Shown in pieces: positions 45,892 to 54,531 of a stretch of 64,000 nucleotides of DNA. The DNA comes from Alphaproteobacteria bacterium. GTDB lineage: Bacteria; Pseudomonadota; Alphaproteobacteria; Caulobacterales; Hyphomonadaceae. Every line of letters begins with the position of its first letter. Position 1 is the first letter of the stretch. The notes below the pieces were generated by a model. That model was not told the DNA's origin, ran no database searches, and saw only the letters and a program-made list of their open reading frames with translations. The DNA lies in NCBI GenBank assembly GCA_016125405.1, contig WGLW01000003.1, positions 1-64,000 of the forward strand. The letters run 5' to 3'. The position numbers and the translations under genes are program-made.

Positions 45892-47214
45892 ATGACGACC
45901 GACGCCCCGACTTTCCGCCGCAAACGCGTGGTGATTGTCGGCGCCGGATTCGCAGGTCTCTGGGCTGCTCGGTCCCTGAGACGTGCGCCTGTCGATATAA
46001 CGCTGATTGACCGCCGTAATCATCATCTCTTCCAGCCCCTGCTTTATCAGGTCGCAACCGCCGGTCTTGCGCCAACCCAGATCGCCACGCCGATCCGCGC
46101 CATTGTCCGGCGGCAGAAGAATGTCGAAGTGCTGATGGCCGAGGTCACCGGCGTCGATGCCGACTTCAACGAAGTGATCCTCGGCGAACAGCGTGTTGGC
46201 TACGACTACCTCGTACTCGCCACTGGCGCGCGTCATGCTTATTTCGGGCACGACGAATGGGAGCCGTTCGCGCCGGGTCTCAAGACGCTGGAGGACGCAA
46301 CCGCTTTGCGGGCTCGCATCCTTCTGGCGTTCGAACGCGCGGAGGTCGAGCCAGACCCTGCCGAGCGCGCGCGGCTGATGACCTTCGTGCTGATCGGCGG
46401 CGGCCCCACGGGCGTCGAGATGGCTGGCGCTATCGCGGAGCTGGCGAAGAAGGCGCTGGCCCGCAACTATCGCCACATCGATCCCGGCGCGTCGCGCATC
46501 GTGCTGGTGGAGGCTGGTCCGAGATTGCTGGCGCAGTTCCCGAAGGACCTTTCGGAGAGCGCCAGGAAAGCGCTGGAAAAGCTGGGCGTCGAGGTCCGCC
46601 TCGGCGCTGCCGTTACGTCATGCGACGCCGACGGCGTTTCGATGGGCGATGTGCGGCTGGAGTCGCGATGCGTGATCTGGGCGGCTGGCGTCCAGTCCTC
46701 GCCGGCCGCACGCTGGCTCAACGCGCCGCAGGACCGGGCAGGACGCGCCCTGGTCGGCGCCGACCTGCGCACCGATTGCCACGACAACGTTTTCATTGTC
46801 GGCGATTGCGCGCTGGTCAGCGGCAAGGGCGGCAAGCCTGTTCCGGGCCTTGCCTCTGTCGCCAAGCAGGAAGGCAAGCACGCGGGACGCGCCATCCTGT
46901 CCATGCTGAACGGACAGCCAATCGAGCCCTTCGCCTATACCAACTATGGCGAACTCGCGACCGTTGGGCGCAAGGCGGCGGTCGCCGACTTTCACGGGCT
47001 CCACCTCAAGGGCTTCATTGGCTGGCTCGTCTGGAGCCTCGCGCACATCTACTTCCTGATCGGCTTCCGCAATCGGATCGCCGTGGCGCTGGACTGGACG
47101 TGGTCCTACCTGACCTTCGAGCGCGGCGCGCGGTTGATCACGGGAGAGGCTGCCGGACTGTCCGTCCGCAAGCACGCCAGAAGCGAGGCCGCAACCGACC
47201 GGGCAGCCGAGTAG
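45892..47214 (+). CDS. ndh: Type II NADH dehydrogenase
   Basis: A 440-residue flavoprotein with two Rossmann motifs (VVIVGAGFAGLWAA for FAD; VLIGGGPTGVEMAGAIAE for NADH), LLYQVATAGLAP near the flavin, FIVGDCA, and a C-terminal amphipathic/hydrophobic region (FIGWLVWSLAHIYFLIGFRN) that anchors NDH-2 on the inner membrane. It passes electrons from NADH to quinone without proton pumping. It follows the acyl-CoA synthetase gene by 73 bp on the same strand. Confidence 0.88.
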   Translation: MTTDAPTFRRKRVVIVGAGFAGLWAARSLRRAPVDITLIDRRNHHLFQPLLYQVATAGLAPTQIATPIRAIVRRQKNVEVLMAEVTGVDADFNEVILGEQRVGYDYLVLATGARHAYFGHDEWEPFAPGLKTLEDATALRARILLAFERAEVEPDPAERARLMTFVLIGGGPTGVEMAGAIAELAKKALARNYRHIDPGASRIVLVEAGPRLLAQFPKDLSESARKALEKLGVEVRLGAAVTSCDADGVSMGDVRLESRCVIWAAGVQSSPAARWLNAPQDRAGRALVGADLRTDCHDNVFIVGDCALVSGKGGKPVPGLASVAKQEGKHAGRAILSMLNGQPIEPFAYTNYGELATVGRKAAVADFHGLHLKGFIGWLVWSLAHIYFLIGFRNRIAVALDWTWSYLTFERGARLITGEAAGLSVRKHARSEAATDRAAE

Positions 47215-47225
47215 GCAGAGGGACC

Positions 47226-47251
47226 GCCATCCCGGTCAGAACCGGGATGGC
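47226..47251. terminator. Strong hairpin between convergent ndh and carboxylesterase genes
   Basis: GCCATCCCGGT and ACCGGGATGGC form a perfect 11-bp stem with a CAGA loop, located between the two stop codons. A bidirectional terminator is the simplest reading; no long T-tract follows. Confidence 0.6.
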
Positions 47252-47265
47252 CAATGTCTCTGCAG

Positions 47266-48969
47266 TTAGGTGGCCGCCTGATGCTCGGCAAAATACGTTC
47301 GCTGTTCACCGCGCGGGTCGTTCTCCACGCGAGTGTCGCTGTTGAACAGCATGGTCGACCGCGTTTTGGCGTCGTAGGCCGGCCAGTGCGGGATCTTGTC
47401 GTTGTTCGGATTGCCGGTCTTGGCGAAGGTCGACCACGTCGTGGCGAACATGTCCGCCATACGGCGGCCTTCCGGATCGCCGCCGCCGCATGGATTGTTG
47501 CGATAGTTGTTGAACGAGGCGTCGACGTCGAGACCATGCACCGCGCCGAACTTGCCGCCGAAGGTCGGCGACACCCATTCCCAGATGTACATGTAAGCCG
47601 GCGCCCCGCCGAGCGCGGACTTGAGCTCGGCCTGCTTGATGGCGTTCGCGCGTGCGCGGATGTCCGTCAGGAATTGCGCCTGGATAAGATACGGCGTCTT
47701 CGTCGGACCCTGGAAGCGATACATGTCCAGGATCTCGTTCGCCTTTCCGGGATAGCGCGTCTCGACCACCTTACGGAGACCGGCTTCGTCGAGGTCCCAG
47801 TTGGTCAGGCTGAGCGCAGCGTCCTCAAGCGCCGTAGAGATGATGACCGGGACATCGCGGCTTTCTGTCGGCGCCGTGGGATCGAAGGAATGATGCGGCA
47901 GATATTTGCCGTCCATCACGGGCGAGAAGTTGGCCCCACGAAGCGTCGACTGGGCTTCGAGGATCTGCTCCCACGAAACCTTCTGCAGGTCGCGCATGTT
48001 CTTCTTCGTGATGTTCAGCGCCTTGAGCAGCATCTCCGCCGAACGCGCCGCCTGTTCCTCTGTCTGGAAGCGTAAGGACGAGCCGGATTGCACCGCGGCG
48101 CGATGGAACAGGCCCTTCGCTGCAGGCGTTCCCAGCAGGCATGACGTCTTTGACCCGCCGCCGGACTGCCCGAATACCATCACACGACCGGGGTCGCCGC
48201 CGAAATTCGCGATGTTGTCGCGCACCCACTCGAGCGATGCGACCATGTCCATCACGCCCACATTGCCGGCGTGCGAAAAATCAGATGGCGCGCCGGCTCC
48301 TGTGAGATGAGTATAGCCGAGGCTCGCGAGGCGGTGGTTGACGGTGACGACCACCACGTCGCCGAGTTTCGCCAGCTGCGCTCCGTCGTACATCGGGCCG
48401 TTGCCGGACCCGGTGGCCCAGCCGCCGCCATGATAGGAAACCATCACGGCGCGCTTGCCATTGTCATTCACGCCTGGCGACCAGACGTTGAGGTTCAGAA
48501 CGTCCTCGCTCATGCCGCCGCCACCGACATGGCGATCCCACATGATCATCTGGCCGTAGTCGCCCGTGATCGGGGAGGGCGTCTGAGGTGAAATCGGCGC
48601 GTAGCCGATGCAGTTGCGCACGCCCTTCCACGAGGCGGGCGGTTTGGGCGGCATGAAGCGGTTCTTGCCGCCCGTATCGGCTCCGTAGGGAATGCCGCGG
48701 AAGCATTTCACGCCGGCGTTCGCGATACCCTGCACCTTGCCGTGCTTCGTCTCGACAATGTGGAAGATATCGGAGCCTTCACTGGCTCCACCCAGCACGC
48801 CCGGGCTGCGCGTGCGCGCTTCCTGCGCCTCGGCTGGCTGGGCGCCCAGCGCCGCAGCGGTCGCGCCGGCGACCGCGACCGCCAGGGATCCGGCACGCAG
48901 CATATCGCGGCGGCTGATGGCCGGCGTCTCGGACTTCGAGACCAGTTGTTTTGTTTGTTGTGTCGTCAT
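47266..48969 (-). CDS. Tat-exported type B carboxylesterase
   Basis: A 567-residue esterase with a twin-arginine signal (ISRRDMLRAGSLAVAVAGAT). The type-B carboxylesterase landmarks are GGGWATGSG as oxyanion region (180-188), FGQSGGG with nucleophile Ser269, and a GAVHGLD segment late in the chain for the catalytic His. It hydrolyses carboxylic esters in the periplasm; the substrate is unknown. A TetR regulator gene lies upstream, the first candidate for its control. Confidence 0.85.
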   Translation of the reverse strand: MTTQQTKQLVSKSETPAISRRDMLRAGSLAVAVAGATAAALGAQPAEAQEARTRSPGVLGGASEGSDIFHIVETKHGKVQGIANAGVKCFRGIPYGADTGGKNRFMPPKPPASWKGVRNCIGYAPISPQTPSPITGDYGQMIMWDRHVGGGGMSEDVLNLNVWSPGVNDNGKRAVMVSYHGGGWATGSGNGPMYDGAQLAKLGDVVVVTVNHRLASLGYTHLTGAGAPSDFSHAGNVGVMDMVASLEWVRDNIANFGGDPGRVMVFGQSGGGSKTSCLLGTPAAKGLFHRAAVQSGSSLRFQTEEQAARSAEMLLKALNITKKNMRDLQKVSWEQILEAQSTLRGANFSPVMDGKYLPHHSFDPTAPTESRDVPVIISTALEDAALSLTNWDLDEAGLRKVVETRYPGKANEILDMYRFQGPTKTPYLIQAQFLTDIRARANAIKQAELKSALGGAPAYMYIWEWVSPTFGGKFGAVHGLDVDASFNNYRNNPCGGGDPEGRRMADMFATTWSTFAKTGNPNNDKIPHWPAYDAKTRSTMLFNSDTRVENDPRGEQRTYFAEHQAAT

Positions 48970-49161
48970 GTCGTACTCCCCGAGGCGTTGTGTCTGGACG
49001 CACGTGTCGTCAGCGACGAAGGGGAGGCCGCGGCGATTATGGTCGCCTGTCGGAACCGTCTGCGGCGTCTTTATTCAGCAATCGATCCCGCTTCACAAGT
49101 CACAGCAAGGCGAGGGAGACGCGCCCACGTCCTCTAACCGACGCGCATGGCGTCGTGCATC

Positions 49162-49836
49162 TCAAGCGTCGGATGCGGCGCTGGAAGCGAGTTGTCGCTT
49201 GATGATGTCCTCCATCTGCGCGTGCAGGCAGTCGAGGACGTTCCCGACCATTTCCGGACTCGGAAAGGTGAAGCGGTCGATGGCGAGTGCGCGCACGGCC
49301 ATTGCGGTCGTCGACATGAGGCCGACAAGTTCCTTGTCCGGCGTCAACCCGGCCGCGCGAACATGGCGGCCGATGAATCGGGCGTAATCGTCCGCGATCC
49401 GCCGCATCATTGGCGTCACGGCGTCGGCGATTTCCGGGTCGCTGCGCGATCCAACCCGGATTTCGTTGAGCGCCAGCCCCTCGGGCATCCGCGATGTATC
49501 CCAGGCCAGGTTGATCAACGCTCGAACCCGCGGCAAGCCCGGCTCCACTTTCGCAAGTTCCGCCCGTCTGTGCTCGCTCAGCTTTTCGTAGGCGTACTCC
49601 ACCGTGGCCACGAGCATCGCCTGGCGGGTGGGGAAGTGATACATCATCGCGCCCCGGCTTACGCCGGCGGCTTCCGCGACGCGGATGTTGGTGACGGCGC
49701 CATAACCCTTTTTCCAGAGACACCGGATCGTGGCTTCCAGTATCTGGCGCCGCGTGGTTGTCGAACGGTCGACATTTCTCCGCCGCTCCGAGGGCGGCTT
49801 GAGCTTCGCTGGCGACGGGCGGGTGCTGTCAGCCAT
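49162..49836 (-). CDS. TetR-family transcriptional regulator
   Basis: A 224-residue regulator: an N-terminal basic tail, the TetR helix-turn-helix at ~30-75 (TRRQILEATIRCLWKKGYGA, then RVAEAAGVSRGAMMYHFPTR), and a helical ligand domain. The start was chosen at the ATG 49836; an in-frame ATG at 49878 is possible. It may control the esterase gene downstream on the same strand or the serine hydrolase/MFS genes; no operator can be proven. Confidence 0.82.
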   Translation of the reverse strand: MADSTRPSPAKLKPPSERRRNVDRSTTTRRQILEATIRCLWKKGYGAVTNIRVAEAAGVSRGAMMYHFPTRQAMLVATVEYAYEKLSEHRRAELAKVEPGLPRVRALINLAWDTSRMPEGLALNEIRVGSRSDPEIADAVTPMMRRIADDYARFIGRHVRAAGLTPDKELVGLMSTTAMAVRALAIDRFTFPSPEMVGNVLDCLHAQMEDIIKRQLASSAASDA

Positions 49837-50232
49837 GGTCCGGTCCAAAAGTCGCTCCCCCAACTTTCGATATGGCATTTTGCATAACGCAGCGGCGCTC
49901 GACCGCAAAGGGACGACATTTCGGCATCGGAAGGCGCCGCTTTCAAAACAAGCCGGTCAGCCGGTATTGTAGTTCCGCCTTTGTCGATGCTAGTCGCAGC
50001 AGTCAGGTTCCAGCCCGGCGGCGTCACGCACCACCGCCGGGGCAGTTTTGATCCTCGCCGCTGTATGGCCCGGATCGTCAAAATCGGCTCCGGATTTTGC
50101 GTCGGACGCCGATACCCCGAGAGACTGCCTCCGGATCGCATGATCCGGAGGCTGTTTCAGGCTCGGCGCTCCACGCCTAGCCTTGTCCGGGCCCTGTGGC
50201 ATAAGCGGAAGGGGGGACCGAGGAGAACCGAC
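49837..50232. other. 396-bp divergent regulatory gap
   Basis: Between the TetR regulator gene and the serine hydrolase gene, which diverge. No gene is seen here. The only strong structure is the palindrome described at 50127-50152. Any promoter of either gene must lie here. Confidence 0.4.
50127..50152. repeat. 11-bp perfect inverted repeat before the serine hydrolase gene
   Basis: GCCTCCGGATC and GATCCGGAGGC with a GCAT centre, 80 bp upstream of the serine hydrolase ATG. It may be a TetR operator or an RNA hairpin; a short TGTTT follows. Confidence 0.45.
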
Positions 50233-51468
50233 ATGAGCGCGATCGAGATTTGCGATCCTTCCGAGGTGGGCCTGAACGCCGAGCGGCTGGGGCGCATCCC
50301 ACGCTACTTCCAGTCCTACATCGACCAGAAGAAGCTGCCCTGCGCGACTGTTCTCGTCGCCCGTGGCGGGCACGTCGCGCATCTCTCGTTCCAGGGGGCG
50401 ACGGAAATGGGCGGGGCCAGGCCAGTCGACGCCGACACGATCTATCGCATCTATTCGATGACCAAGCCGGTCACGTCAGTCGCCGCGATGATCCTGTTCG
50501 AGGAAGGATTGCTGAGACTCGATCACGAGGTCTCGCGCTACATTCCGGAATTCGCCGAGACGATGGTCTTTGCCGGCGGAACCGCGGAAAAACCGGAGCT
50601 GCGCAAGCCGGACCGGCCGATCATGATCAAGGATCTTTTCCTGCACACGTCGGGCCTTACCTACGCGTTTCTGCAGCAGGGCCCTGTCGACGCCATCTAC
50701 CGTGCGCGCAAGATCGACTACAGCGGCCACAAGGGCGACCTTAAATCCTTCTGCGAGCTGCTGGCGACCGCGCCGCTGGTTTTCTCGCCGGGCGAGCGCT
50801 GGAACTACTCGAACTCGACGGATGTGCTGGGGCGTGTGGTCGAAGTCGCTTCGGGCATGTCGCTGGACCGGTTTTTCGAAAGCCGCATCTTCAAGCCACT
50901 GGGCATGGTCGACACGGGCTTTCACGTTCCGGCTGACAAGATCGAACGGTTGATGGCCTGCTACGCGCGCCATTCTGTCACCGGCGAAATCACGCGGAAC
51001 GATCCGGGCGGGGCGGAGAGCCCGTACGCCCGGATGCCGAACGTGCTGTCAGGCGGCGGCGGACTTGCATCGACCGTTGGCGACTATCTGAAATTCTGCC
51101 TGATGCTGAGCCAGGGCGGGGAATACGCCGGCGCGCGCATCCTGTCGCCCAAGACACTCGAGTTCATGACCATGAACCACCTGCCGGGGGACGGGACGAT
51201 CGCCCAGATGGGCGACAAGACCTTCTCCGAAACGCGTATGGACGGCTCCGGCTTCGGCCTTGGCTGGGCGGTTACCACCGACGTGATCGCCACCACCCAG
51301 CCGGGATCGGCGGGCACGTTTTCCTGGGGCGGCATGGCGTCCACCTTCTTCTGGATTGATCCGGTCGAAGATCTGATCGCGATCCAGATGACGCAGCTTA
51401 TGCCGTCGGGTTCCTACCCGATCCGGCCGCAGCTGCAGCAGCTCGTCTACGCGGCGATCGAGGAATAG
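50233..51468 (+). CDS. Beta-lactamase-fold serine hydrolase
   Basis: A 411-residue class C-like serine hydrolase. The nucleophile motif is SMTK (75-78), the second motif is Tyr in WNYSNSTD, and a WGGMAST segment replaces the usual KTG box. SPGERWNYSNSTDVLG and PLGMVDTGF are typical of the EstB/beta-lactamase-related esterases. No signal peptide is seen, so it is probably cytoplasmic and acts as an esterase rather than a beta-lactamase. The ATG follows GAGGAGAACC. It is convergent with the MFS gene, 20 bp apart. Confidence 0.82.
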   Translation: MSAIEICDPSEVGLNAERLGRIPRYFQSYIDQKKLPCATVLVARGGHVAHLSFQGATEMGGARPVDADTIYRIYSMTKPVTSVAAMILFEEGLLRLDHEVSRYIPEFAETMVFAGGTAEKPELRKPDRPIMIKDLFLHTSGLTYAFLQQGPVDAIYRARKIDYSGHKGDLKSFCELLATAPLVFSPGERWNYSNSTDVLGRVVEVASGMSLDRFFESRIFKPLGMVDTGFHVPADKIERLMACYARHSVTGEITRNDPGGAESPYARMPNVLSGGGGLASTVGDYLKFCLMLSQGGEYAGARILSPKTLEFMTMNHLPGDGTIAQMGDKTFSETRMDGSGFGLGWAVTTDVIATTQPGSAGTFSWGGMASTFFWIDPVEDLIAIQMTQLMPSGSYPIRPQLQQLVYAAIEE

Positions 51469-51488
51469 CGGGGCCCGCTTCCCCCAGC

Positions 51489-52910
51489 CTAGATGGCCGG
51501 GCCGGTCCGCGCCGGATCGCCTTCGACGAGCGCCTCGCCAGCCGCATTCTTCGCGTCGTCGTCCTTCGGCAGGGCCCGGGCGCCAAGATGCCAGAGAATG
51601 CAGAGCGGATAGGTCAGCAGAACCGCGCTCGACATCGCCCAGCGCAGGGAATTCTGACCCAGGCTGGTGTCGGTGCTGAGATAGTCGCTGATGTGGCCGA
51701 CCACGAGCGGACCAAAGCCGAGACCGAGAAGGTTGAGGATGAAGAACAGCACAGCGCTCGACATTGCCCGCATTGTCGGCGGCACGAGCGAATGCGTGAT
51801 CGCCAGTGACGGCCCGAGATAGGCGGAAGCGGTGACGATGCCGCCAGCGTAGCCGAGCAGGGCGAGTTCGGCGGTGGGGGCGAGGAGCCCCGCAATGAAG
51901 ATGGGTCCGCCTATCAGCTTGCCCCACATCGGAACCCACAGGAACCAGCGCTTGTCCTTGCGGCCCAGCCGGTCGGCGATGTAGCCGCCGCCAATCGTAC
52001 CAATTGCGCCAAAGATGCCGGCGGTCAGGCCATAGAACAAACCGATTTCCGTCCGGTCCATCTCCACGCACGCCTGAAAGGTTTCGGTCGAACAGCGCCC
52101 GACAAGCTGCTGGAAATGCGGCAGCGACCATTCACCGTGCGAGCGCGCGAGAAACGGCGCCATCCAGTTGCCGATGCCGTAGGTCACGAACGTGCCGGCG
52201 CCGGTCGCGATGGAATAATAGCGGAACGCCTTCAGCTTCCAGAGATGCTTGAAGGATTCGAGGAAGGTGGTGCGTTCCTTCGGAATCGTGGTTCCGGACA
52301 GTCCGCGGATGGGTTCCCGCAATGTTAGCTGCATCAGAACGGCCAGCAGAACGCCTGGGAGTCCGACCACGAAAAAGGCTTCGCGCCAGCTGAAGGTTTC
52401 CGAGAGCCAGCCGCCAGCCACGTTGCCGAGCATCGTGCCGATGTAGATGCCGGAGGAATAGATCGCGAGCGCCCGGCCGCGCTTCACCGGCTCATAGAGA
52501 TCGGAGATCATGGCGTGGGCCGGCGGGCTCCCGCCAGCCTCGCCGACGCCGACGCCAAGTCGGGCGCCCAGAAGATGCCAGTAATTGAGGGCGAGACCGG
52601 AAAGGGCGGTAAATCCGCTCCAGATGGCGAGCGATGCGCCAACGACCGTCTTGCGGCTGGTGGCGTCGGCGAGACGCCCGACGCCGATGCCAACGGTTAT
52701 GTAGACCAGGGTAAAGGAAAACCCGGTCAGCAGGCCCAGTTCGGTGTCCGAAAGATGGAGCTCATGTTTGATCGGCTCCTGAAGGATGTTGAGAATCTGC
52801 CGGTCGATGAAGTTGAAGGCGTAGACGATCATCAGGATGCCGAGCGCGTATTTGCGGTGCGCCCGGGCGTCTTCCATGGTGGTGATCTTGCCTGGCGACA
52901 GCAGACCCAT
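51489..52910 (-). CDS. MFS transporter
   Basis: A 473-residue major facilitator with about 12 transmembrane segments. The loop 2-3 motif is VGRLADATSRKTV and the first span is ILMIVYAFNFIDRQILNILQ, typical of the spinster-like/anion-cation symporter group common in alphaproteobacteria, whose substrates are often organic acids or aromatic compounds. A soluble insert of ~45 residues follows span 7 (HFQQLVGRCSTETFQACVEM). AGGAGGAA precedes the ATG at 52910. Confidence 0.85.
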   Translation of the reverse strand: MGLLSPGKITTMEDARAHRKYALGILMIVYAFNFIDRQILNILQEPIKHELHLSDTELGLLTGFSFTLVYITVGIGVGRLADATSRKTVVGASLAIWSGFTALSGLALNYWHLLGARLGVGVGEAGGSPPAHAMISDLYEPVKRGRALAIYSSGIYIGTMLGNVAGGWLSETFSWREAFFVVGLPGVLLAVLMQLTLREPIRGLSGTTIPKERTTFLESFKHLWKLKAFRYYSIATGAGTFVTYGIGNWMAPFLARSHGEWSLPHFQQLVGRCSTETFQACVEMDRTEIGLFYGLTAGIFGAIGTIGGGYIADRLGRKDKRWFLWVPMWGKLIGGPIFIAGLLAPTAELALLGYAGGIVTASAYLGPSLAITHSLVPPTMRAMSSAVLFFILNLLGLGFGPLVVGHISDYLSTDTSLGQNSLRWAMSSAVLLTYPLCILWHLGARALPKDDDAKNAAGEALVEGDPARTGPAI

Positions 52911-53133
52911 GAGCAAATTCCTCCTGGGCCGATGTTTCCATCGTTGTGTCGTCTCTTGGCCGGCCCGGGCAAACCTTCCACGATCCGGGTGCGGCATGTC
53001 CAACAAAAATGGGCAGTTCAGGGCCAAAAACTCACAGCCGACGGTCATTTCTGGCCGGCAAGCCCCTTGAGACGGGCGCTTGACGCGGAAATCTGCGCGC
53101 GTCATGTACCCGTTCCCATTTCGCATGGGTCCC

Positions 53134-53208
53134 GGGCGATTAGCTCAGCGGGAGAGCACGTCGTTCACACCGACGGGGTCGCTGGTTCAATCCCAGCATC
53201 GCCCACCA
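53134..53208 (+). tRNA. tRNA-Val (anticodon CAC)
   Basis: A complete cloverleaf: acceptor GGGCGAT/ATCGCCC, D-arm GCTC...GAGC, anticodon stem CGTCG/CGACG with loop TTCACAC (anticodon CAC), T-arm GCTGG TTCAATC CCAGC, discriminator A and encoded CCA. It decodes GTG. No integrase or attachment-site repeat was noticed after it. Confidence 0.95.
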
Positions 53209-53492
53209 TTCGTTCCGGCCGATTCGCCGACTTTGGGCCGACTTTCGGAACGCTTCGCGGCCAACCCCGTTTTCTGTCCGTGAGGGCGGCGGTTTTTCAC
53301 ATTACGGCCCCGTAAGGTTCGGATTGAAACGCAATTGATCCAGAAAATACCTCAATTGTTTCATGCTGCGCCTCAACTGCATTCCTAGATTGACAGTGCG
53401 CCTGACACCGCGATTGCGGGCGGCGCATGACCGAGGGACTTGGTCAGGCGGATCGAAACACTACCGGCCCGCCACGTGTCTGGAGCGAACAA

Positions 53493-53735
53493 ATGAACGG
53501 CGATTTCTGCAACCAGGATGGCGCCCGCAAGCTGAAGGCGAAGATCGAGGAGTATTGGACGGAGCGCGGTTTCGACGTCTCCATCAATCTTGTCGAAGCT
53601 GGCTTCGTGCCTGCCATGCGGTCGGCGCGGACCGACGTGCGGAGCAACATGGTGAATGGCATGCCGCCTCGGAAGAAGTCCGACCAGCGCGCACAGCCGG
53701 GGAAATCCTCGACCTATCTCAGGGGGGTTGGCTGA
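53493..53735 (+). CDS. Small conserved alphaproteobacterial protein
   Basis: An 80-residue soluble protein, MNGDFCNQDGARKLKAKIEE followed by a YWTERGFDVSINLVEAGF strand-helix and RSARTDVRSNMVNGMPPRK. I recall similar small proteins in sphingomonads and relatives, without known function. The start follows TGGAG at a good distance. Its end overlaps the gph 3' end by 22 bp in convergent orientation. Confidence 0.6.
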   Translation: MNGDFCNQDGARKLKAKIEEYWTERGFDVSINLVEAGFVPAMRSARTDVRSNMVNGMPPRKKSDQRAQPGKSSTYLRGVG

Positions 53736-54418
53736 TCTGATTTGAGTAGCCGGACTGCGAGGTCCGGAAGTTCATCGAAGTGACCAAACACCGCGTCGGC
53801 GCCGAGCAGCTCCGGCGCGGTGTCCGTATAACCGAATGACACGATTGCCACCGGCGCACCGGCCGCGCGGGCGGTTCCGACGTCGGCCGCGCTGTCGCCC
53901 ACCATGACGGCGTGCGCCGGATTCCCCCCGGCGAGGCGAACGGCAGTGAGAAAGTTGTCCGGGTGGGGCTTTCGGCGTCCAACCGTATCGGCGCCGACGA
54001 TTGCGGCGAACCAGTGCGAAAGTCTTACTGCGTCGAGGAGTTGAATCGACAGGTCGGTCCGCTTGTTGGTGCAGACACTGAGTGTGGCGCCAAGTCTGGT
54101 CAGTTTGTCGAGCGCAGCTTCGACGCCCGGAAATGGCCGCGTGTGAGCGGCGATATCGAGGGCGTAAACGGCGGTGAACTCTTCCGTGAGGCGATCAAGT
54201 TTCGTGTCGTCGTGCACAATGCCGTGGGCGGCCGAAGCGCGCATGATCAGCACTCGCGCGCCCTGCCCGATGAACCGCCGCATATCCTCCAGCGTCACCG
54301 GCGGCAGGCCTTCGGCGGCCATCACCTGATTCAGCGCCCTGTGGAGATCCGGCGCGCTGTCGACCAGCGTTCCGTCCAGGTCGAAAGCGATCGTGGCGCC
54401 TGAAAGGTCAACAGACAT
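53714..54418 (-). CDS. gph: Phosphoglycolate phosphatase-like HAD hydrolase
   Basis: A 234-residue HAD hydrolase of subfamily IA. Motif I is FDLDGTLVDS with both catalytic Asp, motif II is in LSVCTNKR, motif III is the Lys in GRRKPHPDNF, and motif IV is VGDSAADVGTA. The helical cap lies between motifs I and II. It dephosphorylates phosphoglycolate from oxidised DNA ends or metabolism; pyrophosphatase-type activity is an alternative. It is divergent from glmU, 113 bp apart. Confidence 0.85.
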   Translation of the reverse strand: MSVDLSGATIAFDLDGTLVDSAPDLHRALNQVMAAEGLPPVTLEDMRRFIGQGARVLIMRASAAHGIVHDDTKLDRLTEEFTAVYALDIAAHTRPFPGVEAALDKLTRLGATLSVCTNKRTDLSIQLLDAVRLSHWFAAIVGADTVGRRKPHPDNFLTAVRLAGGNPAHAVMVGDSAADVGTARAAGAPVAIVSFGYTDTAPELLGADAVFGHFDELPDLAVRLLKSDQPTPLR

Positions 54419-54531
54419 GCCGTCTCCGGTGTCCGTCGACGCGGCGCTGGCTGGCGGGGGTTGCGGACATGAGCATTGCAGATGTCGGCTTTCTGGCCGA
54501 AATTCCCCACGATTCCTGATAGGGACGAAAC

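Noticed and set aside
50233-51468. Antibiotic-resistance beta-lactamase
   Set aside because: The SxxK and Tyr motifs fit the fold, but no signal peptide is present and the KTG box is replaced by a WGG segment, which points to an esterase-type relative.
53209-53492. Possible genomic-island boundary after tRNA-Val
   Set aside because: There is no integrase gene and no repeat of the tRNA 3' end within the window; the following genes are core (gph, glmU).
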